Source: Saccharicrinis sp963663905
GTDB taxonomy: Bacteria; Bacteroidota; Bacteroidia; Bacteroidales; Marinilabiliaceae
Reading direction: 5' to 3'
DNA length: 64,000 nt
Assembly: GCA_963663905.2 (NCBI GenBank)
Contig: OY760657.1
Coordinates: 1,240,001-1,304,000, forward strand
The number at the start of each line of letters is the position of its first letter. The first letter of the stretch is position 1. Below, piece by piece: positions 24,668 through 33,280 of this stretch. Both the position numbers and the translations under genes were made by a program. The notes under the pieces were generated by a model, which worked only from the letters and a program-made list of their open reading frames with translations, was not told where the DNA came from and searched no databases.

Positions 24668-26905
24668 ATGAGAAAGATGGAATTATTAGCCCCTGGAGGA
24701 GATGTAGACAGTATTAAAGCTGCTATCATCGGAGGGGCAGACGCAGTTTATTGTGGTTTGGATAAGTTTAATGCCCGCAACAGAGCCGCCAATATTAGTT
24801 TTGATGATTTAGTGGGAATTATTAAACTGGCACATAATCATGACTGCGAGGTTTTTCTTACCCTGAATATTTTGATCCTTGAAAATGAAATATCTGCTTT
24901 AATTCAATTGTTAAACAGATTGGTTAATACAGATATTGACGGAGTTATTATTCAGGATTTAGGATTGTTTTTTCTTTTACAGTCTTATTTTAAATCGCTG
25001 CCAATTCATGCATCAACTCAGCTAACAACACATAATACCGGACAAGTAAAATTCTTACATAAGTTAGGAGCAATGCGAGTTAATTTATGCAGAGAATTAA
25101 GCTTAAAAGAAATAGGTGACTTAAACACAACGTGTAATTTATTAAATATACAAACAGAGGTTTTTGTACATGGATCTCAGTGTATTTCATTTTCAGGAAT
25201 TTGTTATATGAGTTCTGTTCTGAGTGGTAATTCAGGAAATAGGGGCAGATGTAGTCAACCTTGCAGAGATCAGTATCATACTACTACGACAGGGAATAAT
25301 TATCCCTTAAATTTAAAAGACAATTGTGCGTATTCTGATATTGAAGAATTATACAAAGCAGGTGTGTACTCGTTAAAAATTGAAGGACGAATTAAAAAAT
25401 ATGATTACATCTACACAGTTGTCAATACCTATAAGCAAAAGATAAAAAGTTTAGATAATAATTGTGATTTCAAAGATAATAATCAGGCGTTGTATAAAGT
25501 ATTTAATCGCGATTTTTCAAACGGATATTTACAAGGTGATATCAATAATATGTTCATTGATAATCCGCGTGATCAAACCCTGCAGCATTTATTCAACGAA
25601 CAACAGTTGACGGATGAGCAGGAAAAAGAAAAGGCAGCTCTTCAACTTTATGGTGAAAAGGGCAAGTTAAAGCAAGAAGTTAAGAATAAAATTGATCAGC
25701 TTAGTATTGATAAAATACCATTAACTATACATCTGACTGGTGATCTCGGTAACCCGTTAAAGGTTTCTGTAAGTTCATCAGAACGATCATTTACCGTCTT
25801 GTCAGATGACTGTCTTGCAGATAAAGGGAAAGAGGCATTAGCTCACAATATTGTACTAAACAGATTTAATGCCATTAATGATACTTGTTTTGTTATTGAA
25901 AAGCTGGTCATTGATCCACATTTAAAAGAGTTGTACATACCTTTTAAAGAATTGACAACTATAAAAAAGAAACTGCTTTTAATACTTAATGATTCGAAGG
26001 AATTTATAGAACCTGTTTCAATACCTAAGTTAACCGTCTCAAATCAAAATATTGCCAAACCTTCACTTTCTATTGTTATATCCTCAGTGGATGATATTGA
26101 TCTTTGCCAACATACTGATGTAAATATTTATTTCAAAATACCTTCAGGTATTGGCTCTCATTGGGAAGAACTGATTCATATCTTTCAAAAACACGAGCAA
26201 TTGATACCTTGGTTTCCGGCTGTGATTTTAGGAGATGATTATACCCAGGTATTAGAGTTTATAGATCGTATTGAACCTGTTTTACTGGTAACCGAGAATA
26301 CCGGAATTGGATTTGAAGCATATGAAAAAGGGATTAAGTGGATTGCCGGACCGGGTTTAAACACAACCAATTCATACAGTTTAAAAATACTAAAAGAGCA
26401 GTTTAATTGTATTGGCGCTTTTATTTCCAATGAAATTAGCCGTTTGCAGATTAAACGAATTGTAAAGCCTGATAACTTTAAATTATTTTATAGTATTTAC
26501 CATCCTATTACATTAATGACTACCCGCCAGTGTTTGTTTCAACAAACTAAAGGATGTAATAAACAAAAGATGGACAGTACATGTCTTATCTCTTGTAATA
26601 AAACAGCGAGTATTACCAACTTGAATAACACATCTTTTATTATAGAAAAATCAAAAGGAAACTATCATCGAATGTACAATGAATATAATTTCCTGAACCT
26701 GGATATTATAAAGAGATGTTCAACTCAATTTGATGAGTTTTTTATCGATTTAAGCAGAGTTAAAACAAATACTCAGGAAAGAATGGGTCATGTTCAGATG
26801 GTTCATCTGTTTAATGAGGCAGTACAAGGAAACGAAAATGCTATCTCCGAAATTCAGGCAGGCGTTTTTCCAACAACAAAAGAACAATACGAAAAAGGAC
26901 TATAA
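24668..26905 (+). CDS. U32 family peptidase-like protein, RlhA/DUF3656 type
   Basis: A 745-residue member of the U32 family, whose E. coli relatives RlhA and TrhP act in prephenate-dependent RNA hydroxylation rather than proteolysis. The N-terminal barrel starts MELLAPGGDVDSIKAAI and has the hallmark SGICYMSSVLSGNSGNRGR followed by CSQPCR near residue 185-200. A second Cys group in the C-terminal half (CLFQQTKGC, CLISCNK) could ligate an iron-sulphur cluster with the first. The middle resembles DUF3656. It is monocistronic with a close promoter. RNA hydroxylation is inferred from the family; the RNA target is unknown. Confidence 0.82.
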   Translation: MRKMELLAPGGDVDSIKAAIIGGADAVYCGLDKFNARNRAANISFDDLVGIIKLAHNHDCEVFLTLNILILENEISALIQLLNRLVNTDIDGVIIQDLGLFFLLQSYFKSLPIHASTQLTTHNTGQVKFLHKLGAMRVNLCRELSLKEIGDLNTTCNLLNIQTEVFVHGSQCISFSGICYMSSVLSGNSGNRGRCSQPCRDQYHTTTTGNNYPLNLKDNCAYSDIEELYKAGVYSLKIEGRIKKYDYIYTVVNTYKQKIKSLDNNCDFKDNNQALYKVFNRDFSNGYLQGDINNMFIDNPRDQTLQHLFNEQQLTDEQEKEKAALQLYGEKGKLKQEVKNKIDQLSIDKIPLTIHLTGDLGNPLKVSVSSSERSFTVLSDDCLADKGKEALAHNIVLNRFNAINDTCFVIEKLVIDPHLKELYIPFKELTTIKKKLLLILNDSKEFIEPVSIPKLTVSNQNIAKPSLSIVISSVDDIDLCQHTDVNIYFKIPSGIGSHWEELIHIFQKHEQLIPWFPAVILGDDYTQVLEFIDRIEPVLLVTENTGIGFEAYEKGIKWIAGPGLNTTNSYSLKILKEQFNCIGAFISNEISRLQIKRIVKPDNFKLFYSIYHPITLMTTRQCLFQQTKGCNKQKMDSTCLISCNKTASITNLNNTSFIIEKSKGNYHRMYNEYNFLNLDIIKRCSTQFDEFFIDLSRVKTNTQERMGHVQMVHLFNEAVQGNENAISEIQAGVFPTTKEQYEKGL

Positions 26906-26946
26906 GAGGAGATTACTGCTTTTATGTTGTGATTATAAATCATCTT

Positions 26947-26996
26947 GAAGACTCTATCTGTCCCCCAATCATTAAACATGAGGGACAGACAGCTTC
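26947..26996. terminator. Hairpin between U32 and GH43 genes
   Basis: TCTGTCCC pairs with GGGACAGA across a 17-nt loop, extended by outer GAAG/CTTC. It lies between convergent genes and probably ends both transcripts. Confidence 0.5.
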
Positions 26997-27023
26997 TTTA
27001 ATTCCCATTCTTGATATGCGTTA

Positions 27024-30000
27024 TTAATGTGAAGTAATTAATATCTTCTGAACTTGATTGCCTTGACGAATAATATAAAATCCGGTTGGAAGATTGATTG
27101 TAGATAACTTTCCGTTTGCAACACGAACTCCATTTAAATTATACACTTCTATATCAGTATTATAATCAATTTTAGATTTCTCAACGTAACTACTTTCAAT
27201 TATTTCGGTGCTGTTTCCATTGGAGTTATTCTTTACCTTGATGTTGTCCATAGCCATGGTTCCGGTTCCGCGACCGGCAAGAACCCAAAGCCCCTTAAGT
27301 AAACCATTCCCGTTTACAGCTGTGGTTCCACTGTATATCAAGCTTTCGGTAGTACGGTTAATAATGGCAACATCGGCTGTTTTGTTGGTAACATCCACAT
27401 CTCCACTAATGGTTACCCATGTGCCGGATGCAATGGAAAGTGTTGATGTTGTGGAGCCGTTAACATACCATGTGCTACTATTACTTCCATTGTATGTAGG
27501 GGTAACCAGTCGGAATATATAGCCTGAACTTGTGGTACCATTATTTGAGTTGGTGTTATCTGTGCTTATCAATGCTACTTCGCTTACAGAACGATCCACA
27601 ACATTACCGGGAGTCAGGCAAACGTCGAATGAAAAATGGTAGCTCGTAAGTTCGCTCACATTACTAAATGTGTTTGATGCACTGCGATTACCCGAACCAC
27701 CATTGGTACTTACCTGTGCATAATTACTTTCAAGCGAAGAATCGTATAAGCTGGATACAGAACCGTATGGGCTGATCCATGACGATACTAAACCGTAATA
27801 GTCATAATCTTCATAGAAAACATAGTCTGAAATATCGAGCGGCACATAAGTTGAAACATCAAGGTCAGCTGCATAACCAACAATAATATTATTCATATCG
27901 TTATCAAATATCAGTTGCCCATTACGATAATAACTTATAACAGCAGGTACAATATCAGCAGGTGTTACCCCTGTTCCATAGCTTGGTGTCGTAGAGGCTT
28001 CAAAAGTGAGCATTAATACTCCGTCTTTATAATATGAAATGGAACCATTTGTATTATAAGATATGGTTACATAGCAGCTGGTGTTCAGGAATATTTGCCA
28101 TGCATTGGATGATGTATATCCGGCATCGACTGCATCTGTGGATAAAGTAGCTTTACTCTCATAAAAGTCAGTACTGTTGTAGTGCAATACCGACAGAAAC
28201 AAACTGTATAAGTTGTCAGAAGAGTGTGCTATCAGATCCCAGTCGCTTGTAATATTCTCAAGATAGAAACTTAAAGAAAGACCTGTTTTGTTGTTGATAT
28301 TGGTGTTTGGTGTTGCTCCATTAAATGCAGTTATATCAGCATACGTTTCCATAATTGCATCCTGTTCTATCGGAAGCATATCTGTGATATTTAACGCAAT
28401 CAATAGAATAGTGTAAGTACTTATATAGCTGTAATCGCCGCATGTTATGGTTAGCGTAAGTTCTGTTGATGTATCAGAAGTCAATTCATTCACTATGCCT
28501 TCGGTACTTATCAGAGACTCATCCCAGCTCCATGTATATGTAGCGCCATAATAGCCTTCTACTGGTAACGATAGTTCAGAACCACTGTATGCATTTGAAG
28601 GAACAGTTCCGTTTAAATTATATGCATTGAATGCTACTGTTGCATTTTCGGGAAATGGCATACCAGTACCTGCCATTTTATAACCCCATACAGATATATC
28701 ATTACCTACAGCACTAAAACAGAGTGTCGTATAATCCAATCCTTCCATCTTTTGAGTAAGAAAAACTCCTTGAAAGGTGATATTATTAATGGTTATGGTA
28801 ATAAACGGACCATCAGAAGCCTGCGACCATGTGCCGGTATAGGCACCTGTTACCGTACCATCAGAATTTAGTAGTATCTCTTGTTCTTCTACACATTCGA
28901 GATTGGCATAGTCAGTACCTGTACTGTGATATATTATGTTGTAGTATCCTGTAACATCACTTGAGGCATAGGGTTCAGTTGCCAATGTTTCACCAGCATA
29001 TTGGAATGGTGCAGCAGTTAAATATCCGTTCTTGGTTTGTAATAGTTGGTGTACACGTACCTGGTGACCTTCGGTACCATTGTCGAAACGGGTATGATAT
29101 ACAAGGAAACTTTTTCCATCATCATCAACAACGGCCGAATTATGTCCCTGTGCAGTGAAGCCATCATCCATCCATCCCCACTTGTAATAAGACATCAGAC
29201 GAAGCCCTACATCTCCATTTATTGCTCCAACACCTGTATTTGATGAAGAGTATCTTGCATCTTGTTCTGTCATATCAACATAAGGTCCCGTTACAACGTC
29301 CGAGGAAAATACACGCATATTATAACCGCCAGAAGCGATCAACCCACCGTTGGTCATAAACAGGTAGTATTTATTATTAATATACTCTATGTATGAAGCT
29401 TCTCCGGATACATGATTACCTCCGGCAATTTTAATTCCCTGGTAAGCATCTGATGTCGCGCCAACGGCAGTACCATCCGTGGTGGTATAGGTGTAAGTAT
29501 AATCACGCAAACCGGTAGCGGCATCCAAACGCAGCATATAAACTCCGCCAAACCAGGAACCGTAAGTCATCCATAGATTTCCATCGGCATCATAAAATGT
29601 ACAAGGGTCAATGGCATTTAGTCCGTAAGTATGGTTACCATTTCGGTTTAAATTATAGCGCGAAGGAAATCCCTCCGAAGTATCGATCACATCGTAAAAA
29701 TCAGTTTCTTCAGCCTCACTTTGACTTGTAAAGCCTGAATACACCACAGGACCAACGTAAGTCCAATCGCCATCAAGTGATGTAGCTGTAAGCATAACAA
29801 TAGAACTGTACCAGTAGTCTCCATTGATGCTCATATACATACACCACTTTTGCATGTCTTTGTTCCAAACCACATCGGGTGCCCACATATTTCCGCTTAC
29901 ATCGTAGCTAGTGCTCCCTTTTGCCGACCAGGTTGCAGGATTGGCAAATAAGGTGGCATATGAACTGTTTATGTTATTTGTAAAAGAAGTCCAATTTTCC

Positions 30001-30293
30001 AGATCGTTTGAATATGCCCATGCCATATGCGAACCAAAAATATAATACACTTTGGTAGCACTCTCAGAATATTCACCTGTAATGGAACTTCCGGTTTGGT
30101 AGCCAATAACCACTGAAGGATCGTGTACGGATACGTAATTGTATGCTGTTGCGTTAAAGTAGTTATTGTATAATGTTTCTATTTCACTTTTTGTTAGCTC
30201 AATTGCAGAAGCAGGGATTACACATAAGAACATTAATATGGTAATTAATGCAGAAGTTGTAGATTTTTTTACGCTCATAAATACTTGATTCAA
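27024..30293 (-). CDS. Secreted GH43 arabinanase-like enzyme with type IX sorting domain
   Basis: A 1089-residue exported glycoside hydrolase. After a signal peptide (about residues 7-30) the GH43 five-bladed propeller shows the catalytic base in VHDPSVV (Asp58), WAPDVVWN, LNAIDPCTFYD (pKa-modulating Asp) and SGEASYIEY (acid Glu). It continues with the GHNSAVV and LVYHTRF strands to about residue 440. Two beta-rich modules follow, one like a laminin-G/concanavalin domain. The C-terminal about 70 residues (IEVYNLNGVRVANGKL, LPTGFYIIRQGN) look like a type IX secretion sorting domain. Substrate is likely alpha-1,5-arabinan. The gene appears more GC-rich than its neighbours and is isolated, so recent acquisition is possible. 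Confidence 0.88.
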   Translation of the reverse strand: MNQVFMSVKKSTTSALITILMFLCVIPASAIELTKSEIETLYNNYFNATAYNYVSVHDPSVVIGYQTGSSITGEYSESATKVYYIFGSHMAWAYSNDLENWTSFTNNINSSYATLFANPATWSAKGSTSYDVSGNMWAPDVVWNKDMQKWCMYMSINGDYWYSSIVMLTATSLDGDWTYVGPVVYSGFTSQSEAEETDFYDVIDTSEGFPSRYNLNRNGNHTYGLNAIDPCTFYDADGNLWMTYGSWFGGVYMLRLDAATGLRDYTYTYTTTDGTAVGATSDAYQGIKIAGGNHVSGEASYIEYINNKYYLFMTNGGLIASGGYNMRVFSSDVVTGPYVDMTEQDARYSSSNTGVGAINGDVGLRLMSYYKWGWMDDGFTAQGHNSAVVDDDGKSFLVYHTRFDNGTEGHQVRVHQLLQTKNGYLTAAPFQYAGETLATEPYASSDVTGYYNIIYHSTGTDYANLECVEEQEILLNSDGTVTGAYTGTWSQASDGPFITITINNITFQGVFLTQKMEGLDYTTLCFSAVGNDISVWGYKMAGTGMPFPENATVAFNAYNLNGTVPSNAYSGSELSLPVEGYYGATYTWSWDESLISTEGIVNELTSDTSTELTLTITCGDYSYISTYTILLIALNITDMLPIEQDAIMETYADITAFNGATPNTNINNKTGLSLSFYLENITSDWDLIAHSSDNLYSLFLSVLHYNSTDFYESKATLSTDAVDAGYTSSNAWQIFLNTSCYVTISYNTNGSISYYKDGVLMLTFEASTTPSYGTGVTPADIVPAVISYYRNGQLIFDNDMNNIIVGYAADLDVSTYVPLDISDYVFYEDYDYYGLVSSWISPYGSVSSLYDSSLESNYAQVSTNGGSGNRSASNTFSNVSELTSYHFSFDVCLTPGNVVDRSVSEVALISTDNTNSNNGTTSSGYIFRLVTPTYNGSNSSTWYVNGSTTSTLSIASGTWVTISGDVDVTNKTADVAIINRTTESLIYSGTTAVNGNGLLKGLWVLAGRGTGTMAMDNIKVKNNSNGNSTEIIESSYVEKSKIDYNTDIEVYNLNGVRVANGKLSTINLPTGFYIIRQGNQVQKILITSH

Positions 30294-30840
30294 GTAGATT
30301 AATAATGTATTAAAGGGAGTTTGAAAGTATCAATATATTCAATACATAATTAAGTTCGTTTTTGGAAATACTTATTTGTCCACCAATTCTATTTCTAAAT
30401 ACACCTATACATTCTGTTCAGAAGCAGAGTTTGTCTTTTATGGCTACAACGAATTTGCTAAATATGTAAAATTAAGTCGCAATTATTGACTAGATAAAGT
30501 CTTCTGACCAATAAATATTTAATCAAAAGGATAATATGTGACAAGCCATTGCTAAGTATTATTTTGATATTAATAGATAGAATATTGTATTCTCAATAAT
30601 AATAGGATTAATAACTTTCAGACCAATAGCGGGTACTTGTAATCTGGTTTAGTACTATAATCTAATATGTATTATATAGAAGTCTTGATGTACCAAAGTT
30701 TATTATCTGATGCCGGCATCATTAAACATTTGAAGAAAATCTGGATGCTCCCAATTCAACTAATGAATATAACTAATCATAATTTTAAAATCGTAACTTT
30801 AATAGATTGTTTTATTTAATTAAAATGGAGGACTTATTAT
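30294..30840. other. Intergenic region upstream of GH43 and DUF169 genes
   Basis: 547 bp between divergent genes. The only structured element noticed is the 14-bp perfect palindrome at 30708-30721. No ORF or RNA was recognised. Confidence 0.5.
30708..30721. promoter_or_regulatory. Perfect palindrome, candidate operator
   Basis: TGATGCCGGCATCA, a perfect 14-bp palindrome with a GC-rich core in AT-rich DNA, 119 bp before the DUF169 start. It has no T-run, so it is not a terminator. Confidence 0.4.
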
Positions 30841-31599
30841 ATGAATAGTAAACTAATTAGCGCTTTGAAATTAAAAATGCAACCGATAGCTATTATTCAC
30901 ACTGATGAGAAACCAGATAAAGGACTACACTTTAAAGAAGGTAATATGTTTGGATGTGTGGCTTCGATGTTGGTGGCAGCAAGTAAAAAAAATAGTTTGG
31001 CATATTTCACTCGTAATACATATGGATGCCCTGGTGGAGGTACAGGTCTTGGATTTGGAGACTGTTACGGAAGATTTCCTATTGATAAGCTTTTATCTAC
31101 AGGGGATAAGGCGATAGCAGCACAGATGGGATCAGCAGGAGCTATTATGGAAGAAGGTGAACGATTTTATGAAGCACCAGAGCAAGCAAAAAAATGGGTT
31201 GAATCATTACCATTTACTGAAGTGTCTACCGAGTATGTTGTTTTTAAACCTTGGGATATGGTTTCTGAAGAGGATAAACCCGAACTGCTTATATTTTTTG
31301 CAAATGCAGATCAGTTATCTGCACTGGTTGTTATGGCTGATTATAATAAAGGGACCAATCAGAGTGTTACAGCACCATTTGGTGCAGCATGTCAATCTAT
31401 TCTTTTTGGATATGAAGAAGTGAAAAAGGAAAATCCCCGGGCTATTATTGGTTTTTTCGATATTTCACAGCGTTCAATTGTTGACAGGGAAACATTAACC
31501 TTTACAGTTCCTTACAAATTGTTTGTGGAAATGGAGAGTAATGTAGAAAGTAGCTTTTTAACTACATATGCATGGAAAAAATTACAGGAACGTCAGTAA
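30841..31599 (+). CDS. DUF169 family protein
   Basis: A 252-residue cytoplasmic protein of the DUF169 family, for which no function is established. Typical segments are MQPIAIIHTDEKP near the start, GCVASMLVAASK, the Gly/Cys loop YGCPGGGTGLGFGDCYGRFP, FFANADQLSALVV and APFGAACQSI. The conserved cysteines (in GCVAS, YGCPGGG, FGDCYG and GAACQS) could bind a metal or cluster, but that is conjecture. A Shine-Dalgarno-like ggagg stands 8-12 bases before the ATG, stronger than most genes here. It is monocistronic. Confidence 0.85.
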   Translation: MNSKLISALKLKMQPIAIIHTDEKPDKGLHFKEGNMFGCVASMLVAASKKNSLAYFTRNTYGCPGGGTGLGFGDCYGRFPIDKLLSTGDKAIAAQMGSAGAIMEEGERFYEAPEQAKKWVESLPFTEVSTEYVVFKPWDMVSEEDKPELLIFFANADQLSALVVMADYNKGTNQSVTAPFGAACQSILFGYEEVKKENPRAIIGFFDISQRSIVDRETLTFTVPYKLFVEMESNVESSFLTTYAWKKLQERQ

Positions 31600-31631
31600 T
31601 ATAGAAATGTTATTAACCAAAGCCAATACCG

Positions 31632-31715
31632 ATATGCTTTCGGTGCTTAGTTCAAAAAGAAAACAAGATCATTTAAACCAAATACAATTCATCAATTAAG
31701 TATAGAAGTAAAGAT
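31632..31715. repeat. Dispersed intergenic element, copy 2
   Basis: Copy of the element at 24395-24490: TTTCGGTGCT at 31638-31647 and GATCATTTAAAC at 31667-31678. It lies just upstream of the decayed cassette gene. Confidence 0.5.
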
Positions 31716-31765
31716 TTGCAATTACCGACTCTAATGGTGACGCACTTTTTATGATTAGAATAAAC

Positions 31766-32008
31766 TAGCGAAGGTTTTCTTATTTGAATCAAGAAAATTA
31801 TGCACAGGCACAGGAAAAATTGTATGAGGAATATCAGTTAAAGCCAACAGAATTTGAAGGGATTTATATGTATACTAAATTTATTGTTTTAGAATGTAAG
31901 AATGAAAATAAACATTGTAACGTAGCAAAAAAGAGTTTAGAGTATTTAGTATATAAATATCCAGAACGGGAAGAAGTAAAATTACTAATGGAAATTTATA
32001 ATAGATGA
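31766..32008 (+). pseudogene. 5'-truncated copy of the downstream 206-residue membrane protein gene
   Basis: The frame from 31784 encodes 74 residues that match the C-terminus of the 32495-33115 product along their whole length: NQENYAQAQEKLYEEYQLKP against NQEKYTDAKEKLYEAYQIKP, then KPTEFEGIYMYTKFIVLECK and a shared YNR end. Nucleotide similarity continues upstream to about 31770, where an in-frame TAG (31766-31768) interrupts it. The N-terminal membrane part is absent and the only start would be TTG. The degenerate cassette-end motif TTGCCCAGCAA follows at 32015-32025, so the 3' border was copied with the gene. I read it as a remnant, not an active gene. Confidence 0.75.
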
Positions 32009-32344
32009 GAACCCTTGCCCAGCAAACCTCACCTTCAAGCTTATTAAATCCACTCAAACTTTCGAAAAACTATCTATTAAAATATTTTAGACAGCTCTGA
32101 ACTCACTTATTTAATTAAATATAACAATTTACCACTAAAAAATGATACTAGTCAACCATTAGAGTTCGAACCTAACCCTCCACTCCATGATCTTTTCCCT
32201 TTACCTTTCTACCTTTTACCATTCAACCATAAACATTAATCAATTGTCAATAACTTTTTACCCTAAATATGAAACCTTTGACTGTTAAAGCAGTATATTC
32301 GAATTGTAAATTATAACTAACGGAATAACAAAACACATAGCAGA

Positions 32345-32407
32345 TATAAACGTAAGTTTATGACGCTTATCACACCAATATGGTATTATAAACGTAGTTT
32401 AATGACG
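32345..32407. repeat. Pair of 21-bp direct repeats
   Basis: Both copies begin TATAAACGTA and end ATGACG; they differ in the middle (AGTTT against GTTTA) and are 42 bp apart start to start. They lie just left of the cassette border. Confidence 0.6.
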
Positions 32408-32437
32408 GATATATTTGTTAGGTGGACATATTTTTGA

Positions 32438-32447
32438 GTTGGGCAAA
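32438..32447. repeat. Left border of cassette 1
   Basis: GTTGGGCAAA, the exact reverse complement of TTTGCCCAAC at 33123-33132 after the same gene. GTTGGGC fits the integron core-site consensus GTTRRRY. Confidence 0.55.
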
Positions 32448-32494
32448 ATTAACAACCACGACTTAATAAAACAGCAAATTAAAACTATTGATTT

Positions 32495-33115
32495 ATGGGA
32501 TCTGGAGGGTTTATTTTATCAATGATTGCTTCATTAAGGAATAATGAAAGGCCGAAAAGAAAACCGCTTAGTTCTTGGAATAAAGGGAAGCGAATCCCCA
32601 ATGATCCAAAGAAATTAAAGTACAAAGAATTAGAAGCGAAAGACCTGATTAATATTAAGGAAAGAATTAGAAAGCAATCTCAAAATGTTCTAAAAAAAAG
32701 AATAATTAGACAATCATCTCTAATTTCATTTACAATTCTTGCGCTAATCTTGGCTTTTAAATTTTGGCTTGCCGAACCCTTAAGACAAGGATTTTATGAG
32801 AGAAGTAGGAATTATAATGCCATTAGAGATTCTATAAAAAATAGGACGGATTCGCTTTATTACGGATACCTCAATGAAGGTTTTAACTATATGAATCAAG
32901 AAAAATATACAGATGCAAAGGAAAAACTGTATGAAGCCTATCAGATAAAGCCAACTGAATTTGAAGGAATTTATTTGTACACAAAAGCCATAGTTTTAGA
33001 ATGTAAGAGTAAAAAGAGGAATTGTGAAACAGCGAAAAAAAGCTTAAAATATTTAGAATATAAATATCCAGAAAATGAAGAAGTGAAATTGCTAATTGAA
33101 ATTTATAATAGGTAA
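32495..33115 (+). CDS. Small TPR-like membrane protein on a cassette-like unit
   Basis: A 206-residue protein that starts MGSGGFILSMIASLRNNERP, a pattern I associate with short cassette-borne Bacteroidota proteins. It has a basic N-terminal region, one membrane segment (about 74-92, SLISFTILALILAFKFWLA) and a C-terminal helical pair resembling tetratricopeptide repeats (about residues 125-206: YLNEGFNYMNQEKYTDAKEK, then CETAKKSLKYLEYKYPEN). The decayed paralogue at 31766-32008 matches only this last part. It is flanked by complementary border sequences. The function is unknown; the TPR-like region suggests a protein-binding role. Confidence 0.75.
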   Translation: MGSGGFILSMIASLRNNERPKRKPLSSWNKGKRIPNDPKKLKYKELEAKDLINIKERIRKQSQNVLKKRIIRQSSLISFTILALILAFKFWLAEPLRQGFYERSRNYNAIRDSIKNRTDSLYYGYLNEGFNYMNQEKYTDAKEKLYEAYQIKPTEFEGIYLYTKAIVLECKSKKRNCETAKKSLKYLEYKYPENEEVKLLIEIYNR

Positions 33116-33122
33116 AAAAAAC

Positions 33123-33259
33123 TTTGCCCAACAATAAATATAGGTCATTTGGCGGACAACGAAAATATGAAAATTAGTACATTTATGAAATATTTAGCGG
33201 ACTGAAAGGTTGGAGCGTTGAAATGCCAAACGCCCCATATTCGAGACGTTACCGCAAAT
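33123..33259. repeat. attC-like imperfect palindrome between cassettes 1 and 2
   Basis: Starts with TTTGCCCAAC (GCCCAAC fits RYYYAAC) and ends with GTTACCGCAAAT. Inside, 33137-33153 (AATATAGGTCATTTGGC) pairs with 33225-33241 (GCCAAACGCCCCATATT) at 14 of 17 positions. Total length is about 130 bp, in the attC size range. The right end GTTACCG does not fit GTTRRRY, so this is attC-like rather than canonical. Confidence 0.5.
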
Positions 33260-33280
33260 TAAAGAAACATACTACATCAT

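Larger units (their letters stand above)
32009..32494. other. Region between the decayed and intact cassette genes
   Basis: 486 bp. It holds the degenerate end motif at 32015-32025, a pyrimidine-rich tract at 32190-32228 (ccctttacctttctacc), a 21-bp near-perfect direct repeat (32345-32365 and 32387-32407), GTTAGGT at 32418-32424 and the left cassette border GTTGGGCAAA at 32438-32447. No gene was seen. Confidence 0.55.

Noticed and set aside
31784..32008. Active 74-residue gene
   Set aside because: Only a TTG start, an in-frame stop just upstream and loss of the N-terminal membrane part show that it is a remnant.
32345..32407. Possible CRISPR array
   Set aside because: Only two imperfect repeat units with one spacer and no cas genes nearby.
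33123..33259. Definite integron attC site
   Set aside because: The stem and left core fit, but the right end GTTACCG departs from GTTRRRY and no integrase gene is visible, so I call it attC-like only.
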